The translations under genes were made by a program, and so were the position numbers. The notes under the pieces were generated by a model that was not told the origin of the DNA, ran no database searches, and saw nothing but the letters and a program-made list of their open reading frames with translations. From assembly GCA_023401925.1 (NCBI GenBank), contig JAEXDA010000041.1, forward strand, positions 1-64,000: a stretch of DNA of 64,000 bases. The letters are read 5' to 3'. Positions 53,374 through 62,262 of the stretch are shown in pieces; the stretch's first letter is position 1, and each line of letters opens with the position of its first letter. This DNA is from Bacillota bacterium (GTDB lineage: Bacteria > Bacillota > UBA4882 > UBA8346).

Positions 53374-53442
53374 AAAGCCTTACTCGAGAAGTGGTGCGGA
53401 TTGGGCCTTTATGGTCTCCCCCGCAGATACCAGTAAGGCTTT
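53374..53442 (+). terminator. Long hairpin after the YjcZ-like gene
   Basis: AAAGCCTTACT (53374-53384) and AGTAAGGCTTT (53432-53442) form a perfect 11-bp outer stem, with TGCGG/CCGCA pairing inside and TTTATTCATTTT after it. The folded interior is larger than a usual terminator, so a small structured RNA is possible. Confidence 0.55.
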
Positions 53443-53462
53443 TATTCATTTTGGGGCATTAA

Positions 53463-53491
53463 AAAAGCCGTCCCAATTCGGAACGGCTTTT
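53463..53491 (-). terminator. Intrinsic terminator of the permease-glycosidase operon
   Basis: AAAAGCCGTCC (53463-53473) pairs with GAACGGCTTTT (53481-53491), seven-base loop. On the minus strand the stem is followed by TTTTTTAAT (A-run at 53461-53466). It lies about 150 bases after the APC permease stop. Confidence 0.75.
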
Positions 53492-53641
53492 GCTGCGGAC
53501 CCCATCCGGTTTTTTATGACGTCACCCACTTGCGTAATTTCGGCGTCTTGACAAATCGCTAAAACCTCAATGAATAAGAATTGATATATCGCCATCTTAT
53601 CGTAGAAAAGCGATTTCGGGGGAAAGACAAAGATCCTCCCA

Positions 53642-54973
53642 TTAATCCGTCACTTTTTTAGATTTTGTCCAGATATAATACGCGGGCATGCCGGTGGCCA
53701 CGACTATCAGGGCTGCGATAATGCTTCCCAGGGTGGACCACATCAAGGTGGAAACCACCAGAATCAAACTGGATAATATGGATATGATAGCGGTTGCTTT
53801 CCATAAAGGCGCTTTCCAAAGGGGATTGTAATCCGCTTTCTTGCGGTGAACAAAAATCGAGCAGAATACTAAAGTATTCTTTAACAACAAAGCCACCGTA
53901 AAATATCCCAATAAACCGGAAATGCTCGAAACGAATACCATCAATATGGCGAGGCAGCATTGGGCCATAATCGAAAAATACGGTGTTTGATATTTGGGAT
54001 GAATCTTCCCAAAGCTACGGAAAAACAGTCCATCTTTGGCCATCGCATATTCTTGCCGCGGCTGGAATAAAATCACCGAAGAAGTGGCTCCCAGGACCAC
54101 AATGATTCCCGCGATCGCAATAAACTTGCTGGCAAAATCGGCTATCACCGGCAACTGCGCTCCGGCATCCGCTAAAGGCGCTGTGGAATTACACAGCAAG
54201 TTAAAAGGCAGTACCCCTGTGACCACTGTGGTTAGGAACACATAAATCATGATAATCAGAATCACTGAACCAATCAATGCTCTCGGCATGGTTTTTTTGG
54301 GGTCTTTAATTTCACCGGTCATGGCGCAGCAGGAACTCATGCCATCATAAGACCAGGTCGTCGCGGAAATTCCCGCCAACAAAGCGGCTATACCCACCGG
54401 AGCGCCTTGTACCGCCGGTAAAAACAGAAGCTCTTTCTTAATACAAAAGAGCCCATAACCGATCATGACCACAAACGGAATAATTTTTATCAATGTTAAA
54501 ATAGCATTTGATTTGCTGCCACTTTCCACGGAACGGACGTGCAGGCCCATAAAAAACAAAATAATGGCGACAGCAGCGAACTTAATGGCAATACCACTCA
54601 TTGGCAACAGAAAAGCAAGATATTGCGCGGTCGCCAAGGCAACCACGGCAATTCCGGCGGGATCGTTGGCCCAGAAAGTCGCCCATCCGGCTAAAAAGGA
54701 AAGCTTCTTCCAACCGGCATGTTTGATATAGGTATAATGCCCCCCATCTTCCGGATAGGCCGTTGCCAGTTCGGCATAAATTAAATTTTGGGGGATGATA
54801 ATCAACCCTCCGATCAAAAACGCTAAAACCGTAAACAATGCCGATCCGGATGCTTTAGCCACCTCATTGATGGATGAAAAAATGCCGGCGCCGATCGTCG
54901 TTCCGACGGAAATTCCAATGGTGGCCCAAAGCCCCAGCTTCCGTTTTAATTCATGGGTATCATTCATCATCAT
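53642..54973 (-). CDS. APC superfamily amino acid permease
   Basis: Twelve-helix amino-acid transporter of 443 residues (LAT/YfnA-like). The helix-1 substrate motif is GISVGTTIGAGIFSSINEVA; later IYAELATAYPEDGGHYTYIK and the helix-6 segment ISATTWSYDGMSSCCAMTGEIKDP are typical. The N-terminus has three consecutive ATG codons; GGGAG best fits the first. It is encoded 46 bases after the glycosidase gene. Pairing an amino acid permease with a glycosidase is uncommon. Confidence 0.92.
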   Translation of the reverse strand: MMMNDTHELKRKLGLWATIGISVGTTIGAGIFSSINEVAKASGSALFTVLAFLIGGLIIIPQNLIYAELATAYPEDGGHYTYIKHAGWKKLSFLAGWATFWANDPAGIAVVALATAQYLAFLLPMSGIAIKFAAVAIILFFMGLHVRSVESGSKSNAILTLIKIIPFVVMIGYGLFCIKKELLFLPAVQGAPVGIAALLAGISATTWSYDGMSSCCAMTGEIKDPKKTMPRALIGSVILIIMIYVFLTTVVTGVLPFNLLCNSTAPLADAGAQLPVIADFASKFIAIAGIIVVLGATSSVILFQPRQEYAMAKDGLFFRSFGKIHPKYQTPYFSIMAQCCLAILMVFVSSISGLLGYFTVALLLKNTLVFCSIFVHRKKADYNPLWKAPLWKATAIISILSSLILVVSTLMWSTLGSIIAALIVVATGMPAYYIWTKSKKVTD

Positions 54974-55019
54974 TATGATCTCCCTTCGCTTTGAAAAATT
55001 ATTATTCCATAAACCGGTT

Positions 55020-57236
55020 CTATACTAAATCGATCGCTATCGTCTTGGCATCAATCTCCTTTCTATTGGTTTTAAGTATAATCGCAGCTTTTCCCTTCTT
55101 TGCGGTAGCCCTGGTTTTTACCCAGAACGCAACGGTCCCCCCCAGTGCCGGCAATAAACACGGGCCGATTAGCTCGATATCCCCTTGGGTTTCAACCATC
55201 ACCACGCCCTTGTGAAAATACAGCCTGTTTTTGTTTTCGTCGACGAAAGTACCTACCACCCGAGTTTCGTCAACGCAATGGTTATCAAGCCGCGCATCAT
55301 CCACTTCAACTAGGAAGTCATCCAGTCTTGGATTATTGGAATAAATACGTCTGGCGGATTCCACTCCGTTGATATATCCTACAATCGTCGCACCTTGCCA
55401 GCGGTTCTGCCAAAACTCTCCGTTTTCAGTGACTTCAATCGGCGGATGGTTCAGGTGCGCTAATTTCTGACTGGGATAATATCGTCTGGTAATATCCGTG
55501 GAAAGCGTAACCTCGATATATTCACAGTTTGTAAGCACAAAAAACGGCACCGGTTCCGTCCTTTCGCCTCGTCCAACCATGGAACAAGGTTCAAGAATGA
55601 TTTCTTCCGAAGGTTCCTTTTGGCTTTTATAAAAATAGGCCGCCCATTTGGGAACCCGGAACATATCAAACACGCCGTGGGAACATATTTTTTCCATTGA
55701 GTTGTGATCATTATGGGTATTGTAGTCGAACATACACCATCCGATAGCCCCTAGATATCTATCATCCACCAGGACTTTGTTCAATACCTCGGCATGATAC
55801 AAGGCGAACTTCTCCTGCCGTTCTTCCGGATCATCCGGTTTCGTGGGAAGTAACGCGCCTACATGTTCACTAAGGAGATAAGGAACCGGCTGGGGGGTTT
55901 GGGTGACTTTTTCAGGTTCCTGTAACATGAACCGGCCGTTTTCTTCCGGCGAATAGTCGTTGTAGCTATAAATATCTTCCAGCAGGTTGCTGCCCATCTG
56001 CCACCGGACTCCGCTGGTTGGCCGATACGGATCCAATTCCTTGCTTCTCCGGCTGGTCATGGTATATAATTCATCGTCATCGGCGCTTTCATTAAGGCGT
56101 GTGCCCCAGATCACAATACTGGGATGATTGTAATGAGCGGTGATCATGTTATCCAAGTCATTCATCACCACTTCTTTAAACTCTTTTCCGCCGATATGCC
56201 CCCATCCCGGAATCTCTTCAAAAACAAGCAATCCAAGTTCATCGCAGCGGTCTAAAAAATAACGCGACTGCATATAATGGGAGCATCTGACCGTATTGGT
56301 TCCCAGATCTTTCAAAATTTCGGCATCTTTTTGCTGAGCCCGCTTTCCCATGGCATATCCGGCATACGGATATGACTGGTGCCGATTAAGGCCGATCAAT
56401 TTTGTTTTTTTGCCGTTGAGATAGAAACCTTCCGCCGTTACTTCCAATGCCCGAAAACCCGTTCGAATGCTGCTTGCATCAATAAGTCCCTCTTCTTTCC
56501 ATAGGCTAACTCCAATATCATAGAGTACCGGTGAACCCGGTTCCCATAGACAAACCTCCGGAATTTCCTGCTTGTTTAAGCGAATGCGGCCAGGCCCGCC
56601 AGGGATTTCCACCGGTTGATGGTATTGAAAATGGAACGGGTCCCCGGCATCAATTGTTACTTCTATTTTCCCTGTAAATGCCGTTCCGTGGTTATTCAAT
56701 ACTATTTCCGGATATACGGTGGGTGTTTGAATGTTCAAGTCATATCTGAAAAGAACTTGGCTGATATAGGCCGCTTCCTGAATAAAGAGGGTAACATCGC
56801 GATAGATTCCCCCATATATCAAATAATCAACGGTAGCGCCATTAGGCGGAATATCGGCCCGTTCATTGGAATCCACAACCAACAGAATTTTATTGGCGCC
56901 CTGATGCGCCAAGTCGCTAATATCAAAAAGCTCGCTGGAGTAGGCACCTTTATGACGTCCCGCTAGCTGTTCATTGACATATAGCTCGTAGCTTGCGGAT
57001 ACCCCTTCAAAAAACAATAAAATTCGCTTGTCGGTTATCTCCGGAAGATCCAAAAAACGGACGTAGGTAGACAGTCCGCAGGTCATCGCCTGATCAAAAC
57101 AATCATAGGGAATTTCCCTCACCGTATGGGGAAGATTGACATTTTCAAAATCATCATAATTCTTTGCCGTTACATACTCTTGCGCAAATGAAGGCTTGAA
57201 TTTCCAATTCAGATTTATGGGTATCCCATTTTTCAT
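55020..57236 (-). CDS. Glycoside hydrolase family 2 protein (beta-galactosidase/glucuronidase-like)
   Basis: Cytoplasmic glycosidase of 738 residues; no signal peptide. The GH2 order is visible: sugar-binding jelly roll (SASYELYVNEQLAGRHKGAY), immunoglobulin-like domain, then TIM barrel (GLNRHQSYPYAGYAMGKRAQ, NTVRCSHY). Acid/base E383 is in RLNESADD, the nucleophile is probably E457 in YLLSEHVG. A C-terminal beta-rich region follows, including DNHCVDETRVVGTFVDENKN. Substrate unknown. It is first in an operon with the APC permease and divergent from a PocR/AraC regulator. Confidence 0.92.
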   Translation of the reverse strand: MKNGIPINLNWKFKPSFAQEYVTAKNYDDFENVNLPHTVREIPYDCFDQAMTCGLSTYVRFLDLPEITDKRILLFFEGVSASYELYVNEQLAGRHKGAYSSELFDISDLAHQGANKILLVVDSNERADIPPNGATVDYLIYGGIYRDVTLFIQEAAYISQVLFRYDLNIQTPTVYPEIVLNNHGTAFTGKIEVTIDAGDPFHFQYHQPVEIPGGPGRIRLNKQEIPEVCLWEPGSPVLYDIGVSLWKEEGLIDASSIRTGFRALEVTAEGFYLNGKKTKLIGLNRHQSYPYAGYAMGKRAQQKDAEILKDLGTNTVRCSHYMQSRYFLDRCDELGLLVFEEIPGWGHIGGKEFKEVVMNDLDNMITAHYNHPSIVIWGTRLNESADDDELYTMTSRRSKELDPYRPTSGVRWQMGSNLLEDIYSYNDYSPEENGRFMLQEPEKVTQTPQPVPYLLSEHVGALLPTKPDDPEERQEKFALYHAEVLNKVLVDDRYLGAIGWCMFDYNTHNDHNSMEKICSHGVFDMFRVPKWAAYFYKSQKEPSEEIILEPCSMVGRGERTEPVPFFVLTNCEYIEVTLSTDITRRYYPSQKLAHLNHPPIEVTENGEFWQNRWQGATIVGYINGVESARRIYSNNPRLDDFLVEVDDARLDNHCVDETRVVGTFVDENKNRLYFHKGVVMVETQGDIELIGPCLLPALGGTVAFWVKTRATAKKGKAAIILKTNRKEIDAKTIAIDLV

Positions 57237-57283
57237 TTTTACTTCTCCCCTGCTTAATTTTTAAACCGCTCGCTGCTAGCTGT

Positions 57284-57312
57284 ACTATAGCAAAAAGATT
57301 TTTATCGTTCAA
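57284..57312 (-). promoter_or_regulatory. Promoter of the glycosidase-permease operon
   Basis: On the minus strand TTGAAC (57307-57312), 17 bases, TATAGT (57284-57289). It reads into the glycosidase start at 57236 with GGGGAGA before the ATG. Confidence 0.65.
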
Positions 57313-57346
57313 AAAGTGATTTTCAACGTAGCGTCCAATTCAAAGC

Positions 57347-57608
57347 AAATAGTAATATTTTTAGATGTTTTTCTATGCGGGCATGGTATGAAGATAAAAA
57401 TAGTAATATGTATTGCAAATTAAATTTTTGTTACCAATGAATAGATCCAAATATTTTACTGGATCCGATTTGCAAAACCGTTTACAGACAAACTTTTCTT
57501 CGATGACCTTTCATAAAAAGCCAAATAAATTACTATAGTCCGGTGTAAAAGCATCCCAGTAGCATTTTTCAAAATGATATTTTATAATGGTGATATCGTA
57601 ACCATTAT
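57347..57608. promoter_or_regulatory. Candidate regulator sites in the divergent spacer
   Basis: AAATAGTAATAT occurs twice as a direct repeat, at 57347-57358 and 57398-57409, centred 51 bases apart and just upstream of the glycosidase -35. This is the direct-repeat geometry AraC-family activators use. A palindrome, ATAATGGT (57584-57591) and ACCATTAT (57601-57608), stands nearer the regulator gene. The rest of 57237-57913 shows no gene. Confidence 0.45.
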
Positions 57609-57913
57609 GAAATATATCTATTAACAACATGATAGCCATGAGGATGATTTATCCCTTCCGCAATCAGGCCAGTTTTCCTAGTGCCTTTTCATAGCTTTAT
57701 CAGGTTAGACGAATCCCCCGTAGGAATCTCTGACTCTTTAATGCCATTGAGCCTGGGCAAGCTAATTTTTAATCTTTAGTGATCACGAATCCACTGGTTT
57801 CTTATATGAGCCATTCAAGATGCCGGTTTCCACCGCCATACTCTTTGGATTTCTGGCATGAGATGGCGTTTAGTAAACACCTATTATTTTATAATCAGGG
57901 GAGATGAAACACG

Positions 57914-58834
57914 GTGGTTTCTTATAAGGTGAACGTCGATGAAACAAAAATGACGGATATTCTGAATTTGCTTTCAAAAGCCGTAGGATATCCGCTATTG
58001 TTTTATGGCTTTGAATCCAAGCAATGGATATGCGCATCGAAGCGAAACCGTCCTTTTTGTCACATTTTAGAACGGAACCCACTCACCAACAAATACTGCT
58101 GCATATGTGACGACAAGGCCCACGAGCGCTGTACAAAAACAGAGAATCCTTTCGCCTATTATTGTCACGCAGGATTACTGGAAATCGTCTGTCCGGTATA
58201 TTTTGAAAAAATTTATGTAGGGTTCCTGGTAATCGGACAATTCCGGACCCGGGAACGCTCTTTTGATAAGGGCTATATCCAACAATTGGCTTTTGCGTGT
58301 GGAATGGAGTCTCATATCTTAATTCAGAAATACCGTTCCCATTCGATTTTAAGCGTGGATGCGGTGGAAGGTTTAAAGTTATTAGAGTTGCTGTGCGTTA
58401 AACACATGGTCGATGCGGGGGTTTTTTCCCTGAATGAACACGAAATGATTAAAAAAATAGAATCCTACATCCAAGAAAATATCCGCCACTCTCTGACCTT
58501 AGATGAAATTGCGGAGCATGTGTATTTAAATTCCTCCTATCTCAGCTTTATCTATAAAAATATTACCGGGAAAAACGTATCCACTTATATTCAGCAGCAA
58601 AAGATCAGTACGGCTTGCTTTTTAATCCGGACCACCGATATGCCGTTTATTGAGGTTGCCAAAGCGACCGGCTTCCATGATGCTAATTATTTTACGAAGG
58701 TATTTAAGAAAGAAAAATCCTTGACACCCAGTCAATATAAGCGGAAATGGAAATCCGGCGAACTGCTTGTAGAGAACTGGAATGAAAACCCATCCACGGC
58801 TTGGAAGACCCCAAACGAGATGGCGGCCTTATAA
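57914..58834 (+). CDS. AraC family regulator with PocR sensory domain
   Basis: A 306-residue one-component regulator. The N-terminal PocR-like domain has the characteristic cysteines: FCHILERNP, YCCICDDKAHERC, YYCHAGLLEIVCPV and VGFLVIGQFR. Two C-terminal helix-turn-helix motifs follow: LDEIAEHVYLNSSYLSFIYK and FIEVAKATGFHDANYFTKVF. PocR domains bind small hydrocarbons or glycols such as propanediol. The start is a GTG ten bases after GGGGAG. It is divergent from the glycosidase operon, which it probably activates. Confidence 0.9.
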   Translation: MVSYKVNVDETKMTDILNLLSKAVGYPLLFYGFESKQWICASKRNRPFCHILERNPLTNKYCCICDDKAHERCTKTENPFAYYCHAGLLEIVCPVYFEKIYVGFLVIGQFRTRERSFDKGYIQQLAFACGMESHILIQKYRSHSILSVDAVEGLKLLELLCVKHMVDAGVFSLNEHEMIKKIESYIQENIRHSLTLDEIAEHVYLNSSYLSFIYKNITGKNVSTYIQQQKISTACFLIRTTDMPFIEVAKATGFHDANYFTKVFKKEKSLTPSQYKRKWKSGELLVENWNENPSTAWKTPNEMAAL

Positions 58835-59210
58835 AGCCGCATCGACCCGTCCCCTCGTTTGCCGATGTGGAATGTGATATCTTTCGGAAGTCAAAGAAAG
58901 GGTAACCCCGGCAGGGTCGAGGTCCGGCGCAATACCCTTGCGAACTCGTTTCATGTCCCCGCCGCTTCAAACCACAGTCAAGCAAGCGGGGCCCACTTTG
59001 AAGCCCTGAGTCAGCAGATTGGGCCCTCACTTCCCCGCAGATCCGTACAATCCCTATTAGAGCATACGGCTCTTCATATTATCTCACGGATTTCATTCAA
59101 GAACCGGTTATCGTCCGGTGATTGGTTTGTGAAAGGGTGTCTCTACGATCATTTGATAAAAGGGACTATATAGGGAGGTAGTGTTTGGCAAGATGGGGTA
59201 GAAAATCAAC
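58835..59210. other. Spacer between regulator and tRNA-Arg
   Basis: A 104-codon plus-strand frame at 58859-59173 has no ribosome binding site and atypical composition, so I do not call it. Nothing else is recognised before the tRNA terminator at 59211-59240. Confidence 0.5.
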
Positions 59211-59240
59211 AAAAAAGGCCCCTAATCATCTTAGGAACCT
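59211..59240 (-). terminator. Terminator of tRNA-Arg
   Basis: AGGCCCCTAA (59216-59225) and TTAGGAACCT (59231-59240) pair over 10 bp with two G-U pairs and a five-base loop; on the minus strand TTTTTTGTT follows. Confidence 0.75.
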
Positions 59241-59253
59241 GCCGTATCAAAAT

Positions 59254-59329
59254 TGGCGCGCCTGGTAGGAATCGAACCTACGGCCAACGGATTAGAAGTC
59301 CGTTGCTCTATCCCCTGAGCTACAGGCGC
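59254..59329 (-). tRNA. tRNA-Arg (anticodon TCT)
   Basis: A 76-base cloverleaf. Acceptor GCGCCTG pairs with CAGGCGC, with encoded CCA at 59254-59256. The D-arm has TAGCTCAGGGGATAGAGC, the anticodon loop is CTTCTAA, and the T-arm is GTAGGTTCGATTCCTAC. It is read from TTGTTA (59385-59390), 17 bases, TATAAT (59362-59367) on the minus strand, and ends at the terminator at 59211-59240. Confidence 0.97.
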
Positions 59330-59361
59330 ATAATGCTAAATCCTGCTCAATGTGCTTAAAT

Positions 59362-59390
59362 ATTATACCATAACCCGACTTCAATAACAA
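59362..59390 (-). promoter_or_regulatory. Promoter of tRNA-Arg
   Basis: Minus strand TTGTTA (59385-59390), 17-base spacer, TATAAT (59362-59367), about 33 bases before the mature 5' end. Confidence 0.7.
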
Positions 59391-59412
59391 TTACTATTTC
59401 TCTGTCCGGTAT

Positions 59413-60027
59413 TCAGTTCAACTCATATTGAGTTAGTTCACTGATTAACGGTTTTCCGTTAATCGTCAACTCGTCTTTTACATAGCCCACATTCTTGACA
59501 TACCATGTTTTATCCGAATAGACAGTACCATTAAAACCGGTGCCGGAACATTGCACTAAAAGCGCATTGAAGGTTCCTGCAGGGACGGTCACTTTTTCCA
59601 TTCCCACTACTTTTACGGTTTCCTTCATCTTATGATCGTCGGACTCCCAATCCCAAGTGGTTCCAACATCCATGTTACGCTTCAGCACCGGCCACAAGGG
59701 ATGATATTCGTTAAGCCCCCAGGAAGCCATTTCCGAAGATTTAAACAAGCCTTGAGGATTGAGTTCATAATATACAAAAACTTCCGGTTCGCCGCTTGGG
59801 TTATAAACAATAAGCTTGGGCTTGCCATTCTCAGGTGCATCCACCTTTACCTTTTGGCTAAGTACTTTAGAGCTCCCAGGCATTGATAATTTATAAACCC
59901 AGTAATTGCCGGGTTTCATCGGAAAATAGGCTGCAGCGTCTCCCAAATCGTCCCCAAAAACGATTCCACCCAACACGCAAACGATAATTGCCAAGGAAAT
60001 TAAAAAAGCGATCTTCGGAATTTTCAT
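59413..60027 (-). CDS. Secreted protein of unknown function
   Basis: A 204-residue protein with a signal peptide or anchor (KIPKIAFLISLAIIVCVLGG) and cleavage near VFGDD. The mature part is beta-rich: YFPMKPGNYWVYKLSMPGSS, DVGTTWDWESDDHKMKETVK, VPAGTFNALLVQC and WYVKNVGYVKDELTING. These phrases occur in a common but unnamed extracytoplasmic family; the cysteine is not in a lipobox. The start at 60027 follows AAAGGAG by eight bases. It is encoded between two tRNA genes on the same strand. Confidence 0.75.
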   Translation of the reverse strand: MKIPKIAFLISLAIIVCVLGGIVFGDDLGDAAAYFPMKPGNYWVYKLSMPGSSKVLSQKVKVDAPENGKPKLIVYNPSGEPEVFVYYELNPQGLFKSSEMASWGLNEYHPLWPVLKRNMDVGTTWDWESDDHKMKETVKVVGMEKVTVPAGTFNALLVQCSGTGFNGTVYSDKTWYVKNVGYVKDELTINGKPLISELTQYELN

Positions 60028-60161
60028 GGTAAATTCTCCTTTGAGCATGGCTTATTATATTACGATGATTCAATCCGCTATTCATCGTCAAACGATCATC
60101 CACGATAAGCCGGTCCCTGATTGGAAAAATTTAGAATTCTGAACCCGTAAGTTAATAAAAA

Positions 60162-60185
60162 AGCTTCCCGCTAAACTAGGAAGCT
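60162..60185 (-). terminator. Terminator of tRNA-Gly
   Basis: AGCTTCC (60162-60168) pairs with GGAAGCT (60179-60185); on the minus strand TTTTTTATT follows. Confidence 0.7.
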
Positions 60186-60197
60186 AAAATTTCATAT

Positions 60198-60273
60198 TGG
60201 AGCGGGAAACGGGGCTCGAACCCGCCACATTCAGCTTGGAAGGCTGACGCTCTACCAACTGAGCTACTCCCGC
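60198..60273 (-). tRNA. tRNA-Gly (anticodon TCC)
   Basis: A 76-base cloverleaf: acceptor GCGGGAG with an encoded CCA at 60198-60200, D-arm TAGCTCAGTTGGTAGAGC, anticodon loop CTTCCAA between TCAGC and GCTGA, T-arm GCGGGTTCGAGCCCCGT. It has its own promoter and terminator. Confidence 0.97.
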
Positions 60274-60286
60274 ATCGGCAAAGACT

Positions 60287-60315
60287 ATTCTACCATACCG
60301 ACCGGCTCCCGTCAA
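60287..60315 (-). promoter_or_regulatory. Promoter of tRNA-Gly
   Basis: Minus strand TTGACG (60310-60315), 17-base spacer, TAGAAT (60287-60292), directly upstream of the tRNA. Confidence 0.75.
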
Positions 60316-60328
60316 GAAAATATATCTG

Positions 60329-60814
60329 TTAATTATCTCCAAATGAATTTTTTACCAAATCCCTCTCCGAATAAACCTTCACACCGATACTACGTAGCAA
60401 AGCCGTGGTGACCCCGTCTCCTTTTCTTAAGGTGCCGCTAAAAGTTCCGTCATATATCTGGCCCACGCCGCAAGAAGGGCTTTTAGCCTTTAAAACCACA
60501 AAATCCGGATGGTGCTTCCAAACCAGTTTGGCTGTGGCCCCGGCGCCCCTTAAAAATTCTTCCGTTAAGTCCCTTCCAGCCTCATTGACGACCTTAGCGA
60601 TTCCATCCAAAACTCCGGCGCCATCACCGTTTTGTATCTCTGCGGGAGGACGAGGGCTTTCCAATCCGCCTGCGGCTTCCGGGCAGAAAGAAATACATTG
60701 ATAGCCCGCCAATATCGAGCGCAACTCCGATACTTCCCGGCTTGTCCCATCAAAACGGCAGGGGATGCCGAGCAAACACCCGCTGACCAAAACAACTTTT
60801 TTACGACCATCCAT
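60329..60814 (-). CDS. DUF523 family protein
   Basis: A 161-residue protein of the DUF523 family. Cysteine-containing blocks are intact: LVSGCLLGIPCRFDG near the start, FCPEAAGGLESPRPPAEI in the middle and LKAKSPSCGVGQIYDG later. The clustered cysteines suggest metal or Fe-S binding, but no activity is established. The ATG at 60814 lies eight bases after GGGTGG; an upstream GTG is not supported. Confidence 0.88.
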   Translation of the reverse strand: MDGRKKVVLVSGCLLGIPCRFDGTSREVSELRSILAGYQCISFCPEAAGGLESPRPPAEIQNGDGAGVLDGIAKVVNEAGRDLTEEFLRGAGATAKLVWKHHPDFVVLKAKSPSCGVGQIYDGTFSGTLRKGDGVTTALLRSIGVKVYSERDLVKNSFGDN

Positions 60815-60939
60815 GACAAAAACCACCCGCTTTAATTTAAAGAAGTTGCGGATCGAAAAATCGCATCAATTTTCTCTATTATCAGTGTTTCAAACCCCAA
60901 TGTCAACCTGATAACGAGATGTCTCTAAGGTTAATTCTG

Positions 60940-61035
60940 AGGCAGGCGTGGGTATGATGAAGAAATACAATATATTGGAATCCTTGCAATGGATAAAGTC
61001 ATATATCGTATTTCTTATTGATTTTATACTGTTTT
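60940..61035. repeat. Palindromic element, copy F (core only)
   Basis: AAGAAATACAATATAT (60960-60975) pairs with ATATATCGTATTTCTT nearby (about 61003-61018, one mismatch) around a 27-base loop. The core matches copies D/E at 32442 and 32700, but the GGGGCTGTC ends are not recognisable. Confidence 0.55.
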
Positions 61036-61049
61036 TTCAACCCAATTCT

Positions 61050-62126
61050 TTATAAATACTTCTTCCTTTCTTCGATAACATTTTTTACTTTGAACGGTTC
61101 GGATATCCCTCCTAAAACGATTTTGGATGCAGCAAAATCAGGAATGGAAATCATTAAATCTCCGATACCGATTAACTTGCCAACCCACGACTGTTTTACC
61201 GCCATTTCGGCAATCCATGATAAACTCACATCCAAAAGCTTATGCTGATATTTGTCAAAGATCATGAGCTTACGGCCGGTTATTTTATAATAATTTCCCA
61301 TAGGAATTTTATACCAGCTTTGCGTTCCCTCCCAAATTACATTATCTCCATCGAATCTATGACCATAGTCTTCACTCAGCTCGGGTTCAGGAAACTCTGG
61401 TTCAGAAATCAGTTCCTTGATAACAGGATCCTCGGTAACTTCCTCTTTTTCATCCGCTGGAACTTCCGCCTTCACTGATTCGACCGGAATTTGCTCTCCG
61501 GATTCTTCTCCGCTTTCAAGGGTTGGTTGTGTCTCCGGCTCCCGGGGCGACTCCCCCTGGTCAACAACCGATTCTGTCTTTTCTTGATCAACAATTTGCG
61601 ATAGTATATGTTCTTCCAGAAATGTATTTTTAAGACCCGTTTCATCCGGAGATTTCACTCCCATACCGTTCCCGGTTGCCCGGTATTCTTTCAGTCTTCC
61701 TTTAACCGGGCCCTCTTTCTTAAAACTATGGGGTGGTGTTTCATATTTGAAGTGTACTCCATCGACTGCCATTTCAACCTTTTGGGGCTTGATAATTCCT
61801 TTACCCAATTGACTTTCACAATCAAAACCGCCCGGCTCCGCCTTACCAGGCTCCGGACTCATTTCATCATTGAGCATTCCATCCTGCTTTTGATTAGAAT
61901 GATTGGGTAAACTTGGGTTTTCTTTCCCATTGTTAAACTCAATGTTTCCCTCCGGATTATTTTGGGAAGGATTATTGATCAAATCCGTAGCGACTGGTGC
62001 TTTAGCGCCAATATCCGATACAAGCCCATAATCGGGTTTGCGGTTTTGGGAAACATGATTTCCGCAAGACGGGCAAATATTGGTCTCACTCGTATAATAG
62101 ACGCCGCAATCGGAGCAATATGCCAT
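61050..62126 (-). CDS. Zinc-ribbon protein with acidic linker and C-terminal PH-like domain
   Basis: A 358-residue protein starting at the ATG at 62126 (AGAGGTG upstream). An N-terminal zinc ribbon (YCSDCGVYYTSETNICPSCG) is followed by about 235 residues of acidic, proline-rich, probably disordered linker (many EEV, PEPE and ESGEE runs). The last 100 residues resemble a bacterial PH (bPH_2) domain: VIWEGTQSWYKIPMGNYYKI, TGRKLMIFDKYQHKLLDVSL, IGDLMISIPDFAASKIVLGG. No enzymatic motif. Possibly a membrane-associated scaffold (inference). Confidence 0.78.
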   Translation of the reverse strand: MAYCSDCGVYYTSETNICPSCGNHVSQNRKPDYGLVSDIGAKAPVATDLINNPSQNNPEGNIEFNNGKENPSLPNHSNQKQDGMLNDEMSPEPGKAEPGGFDCESQLGKGIIKPQKVEMAVDGVHFKYETPPHSFKKEGPVKGRLKEYRATGNGMGVKSPDETGLKNTFLEEHILSQIVDQEKTESVVDQGESPREPETQPTLESGEESGEQIPVESVKAEVPADEKEEVTEDPVIKELISEPEFPEPELSEDYGHRFDGDNVIWEGTQSWYKIPMGNYYKITGRKLMIFDKYQHKLLDVSLSWIAEMAVKQSWVGKLIGIGDLMISIPDFAASKIVLGGISEPFKVKNVIEERKKYL

Positions 62127-62262
62127 GAAAATCACCTCTCGGGGAGTTCTTATTCCATTTATATGAAAAGTCGGCTATTTTATTCCAGTAAAGGCTTACA
62201 ATCACACTAAAGTTGCCTAGCTGAAATATGTTATAATAAAAAAAACTTTTTTGAGGGTAAAC

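Noticed and set aside
58859..59173. 104-codon ORF between the PocR/AraC gene and tRNA-Arg
   Set aside because: No ribosome binding site and no recognisable domain; the sequence looks like non-coding spacer.
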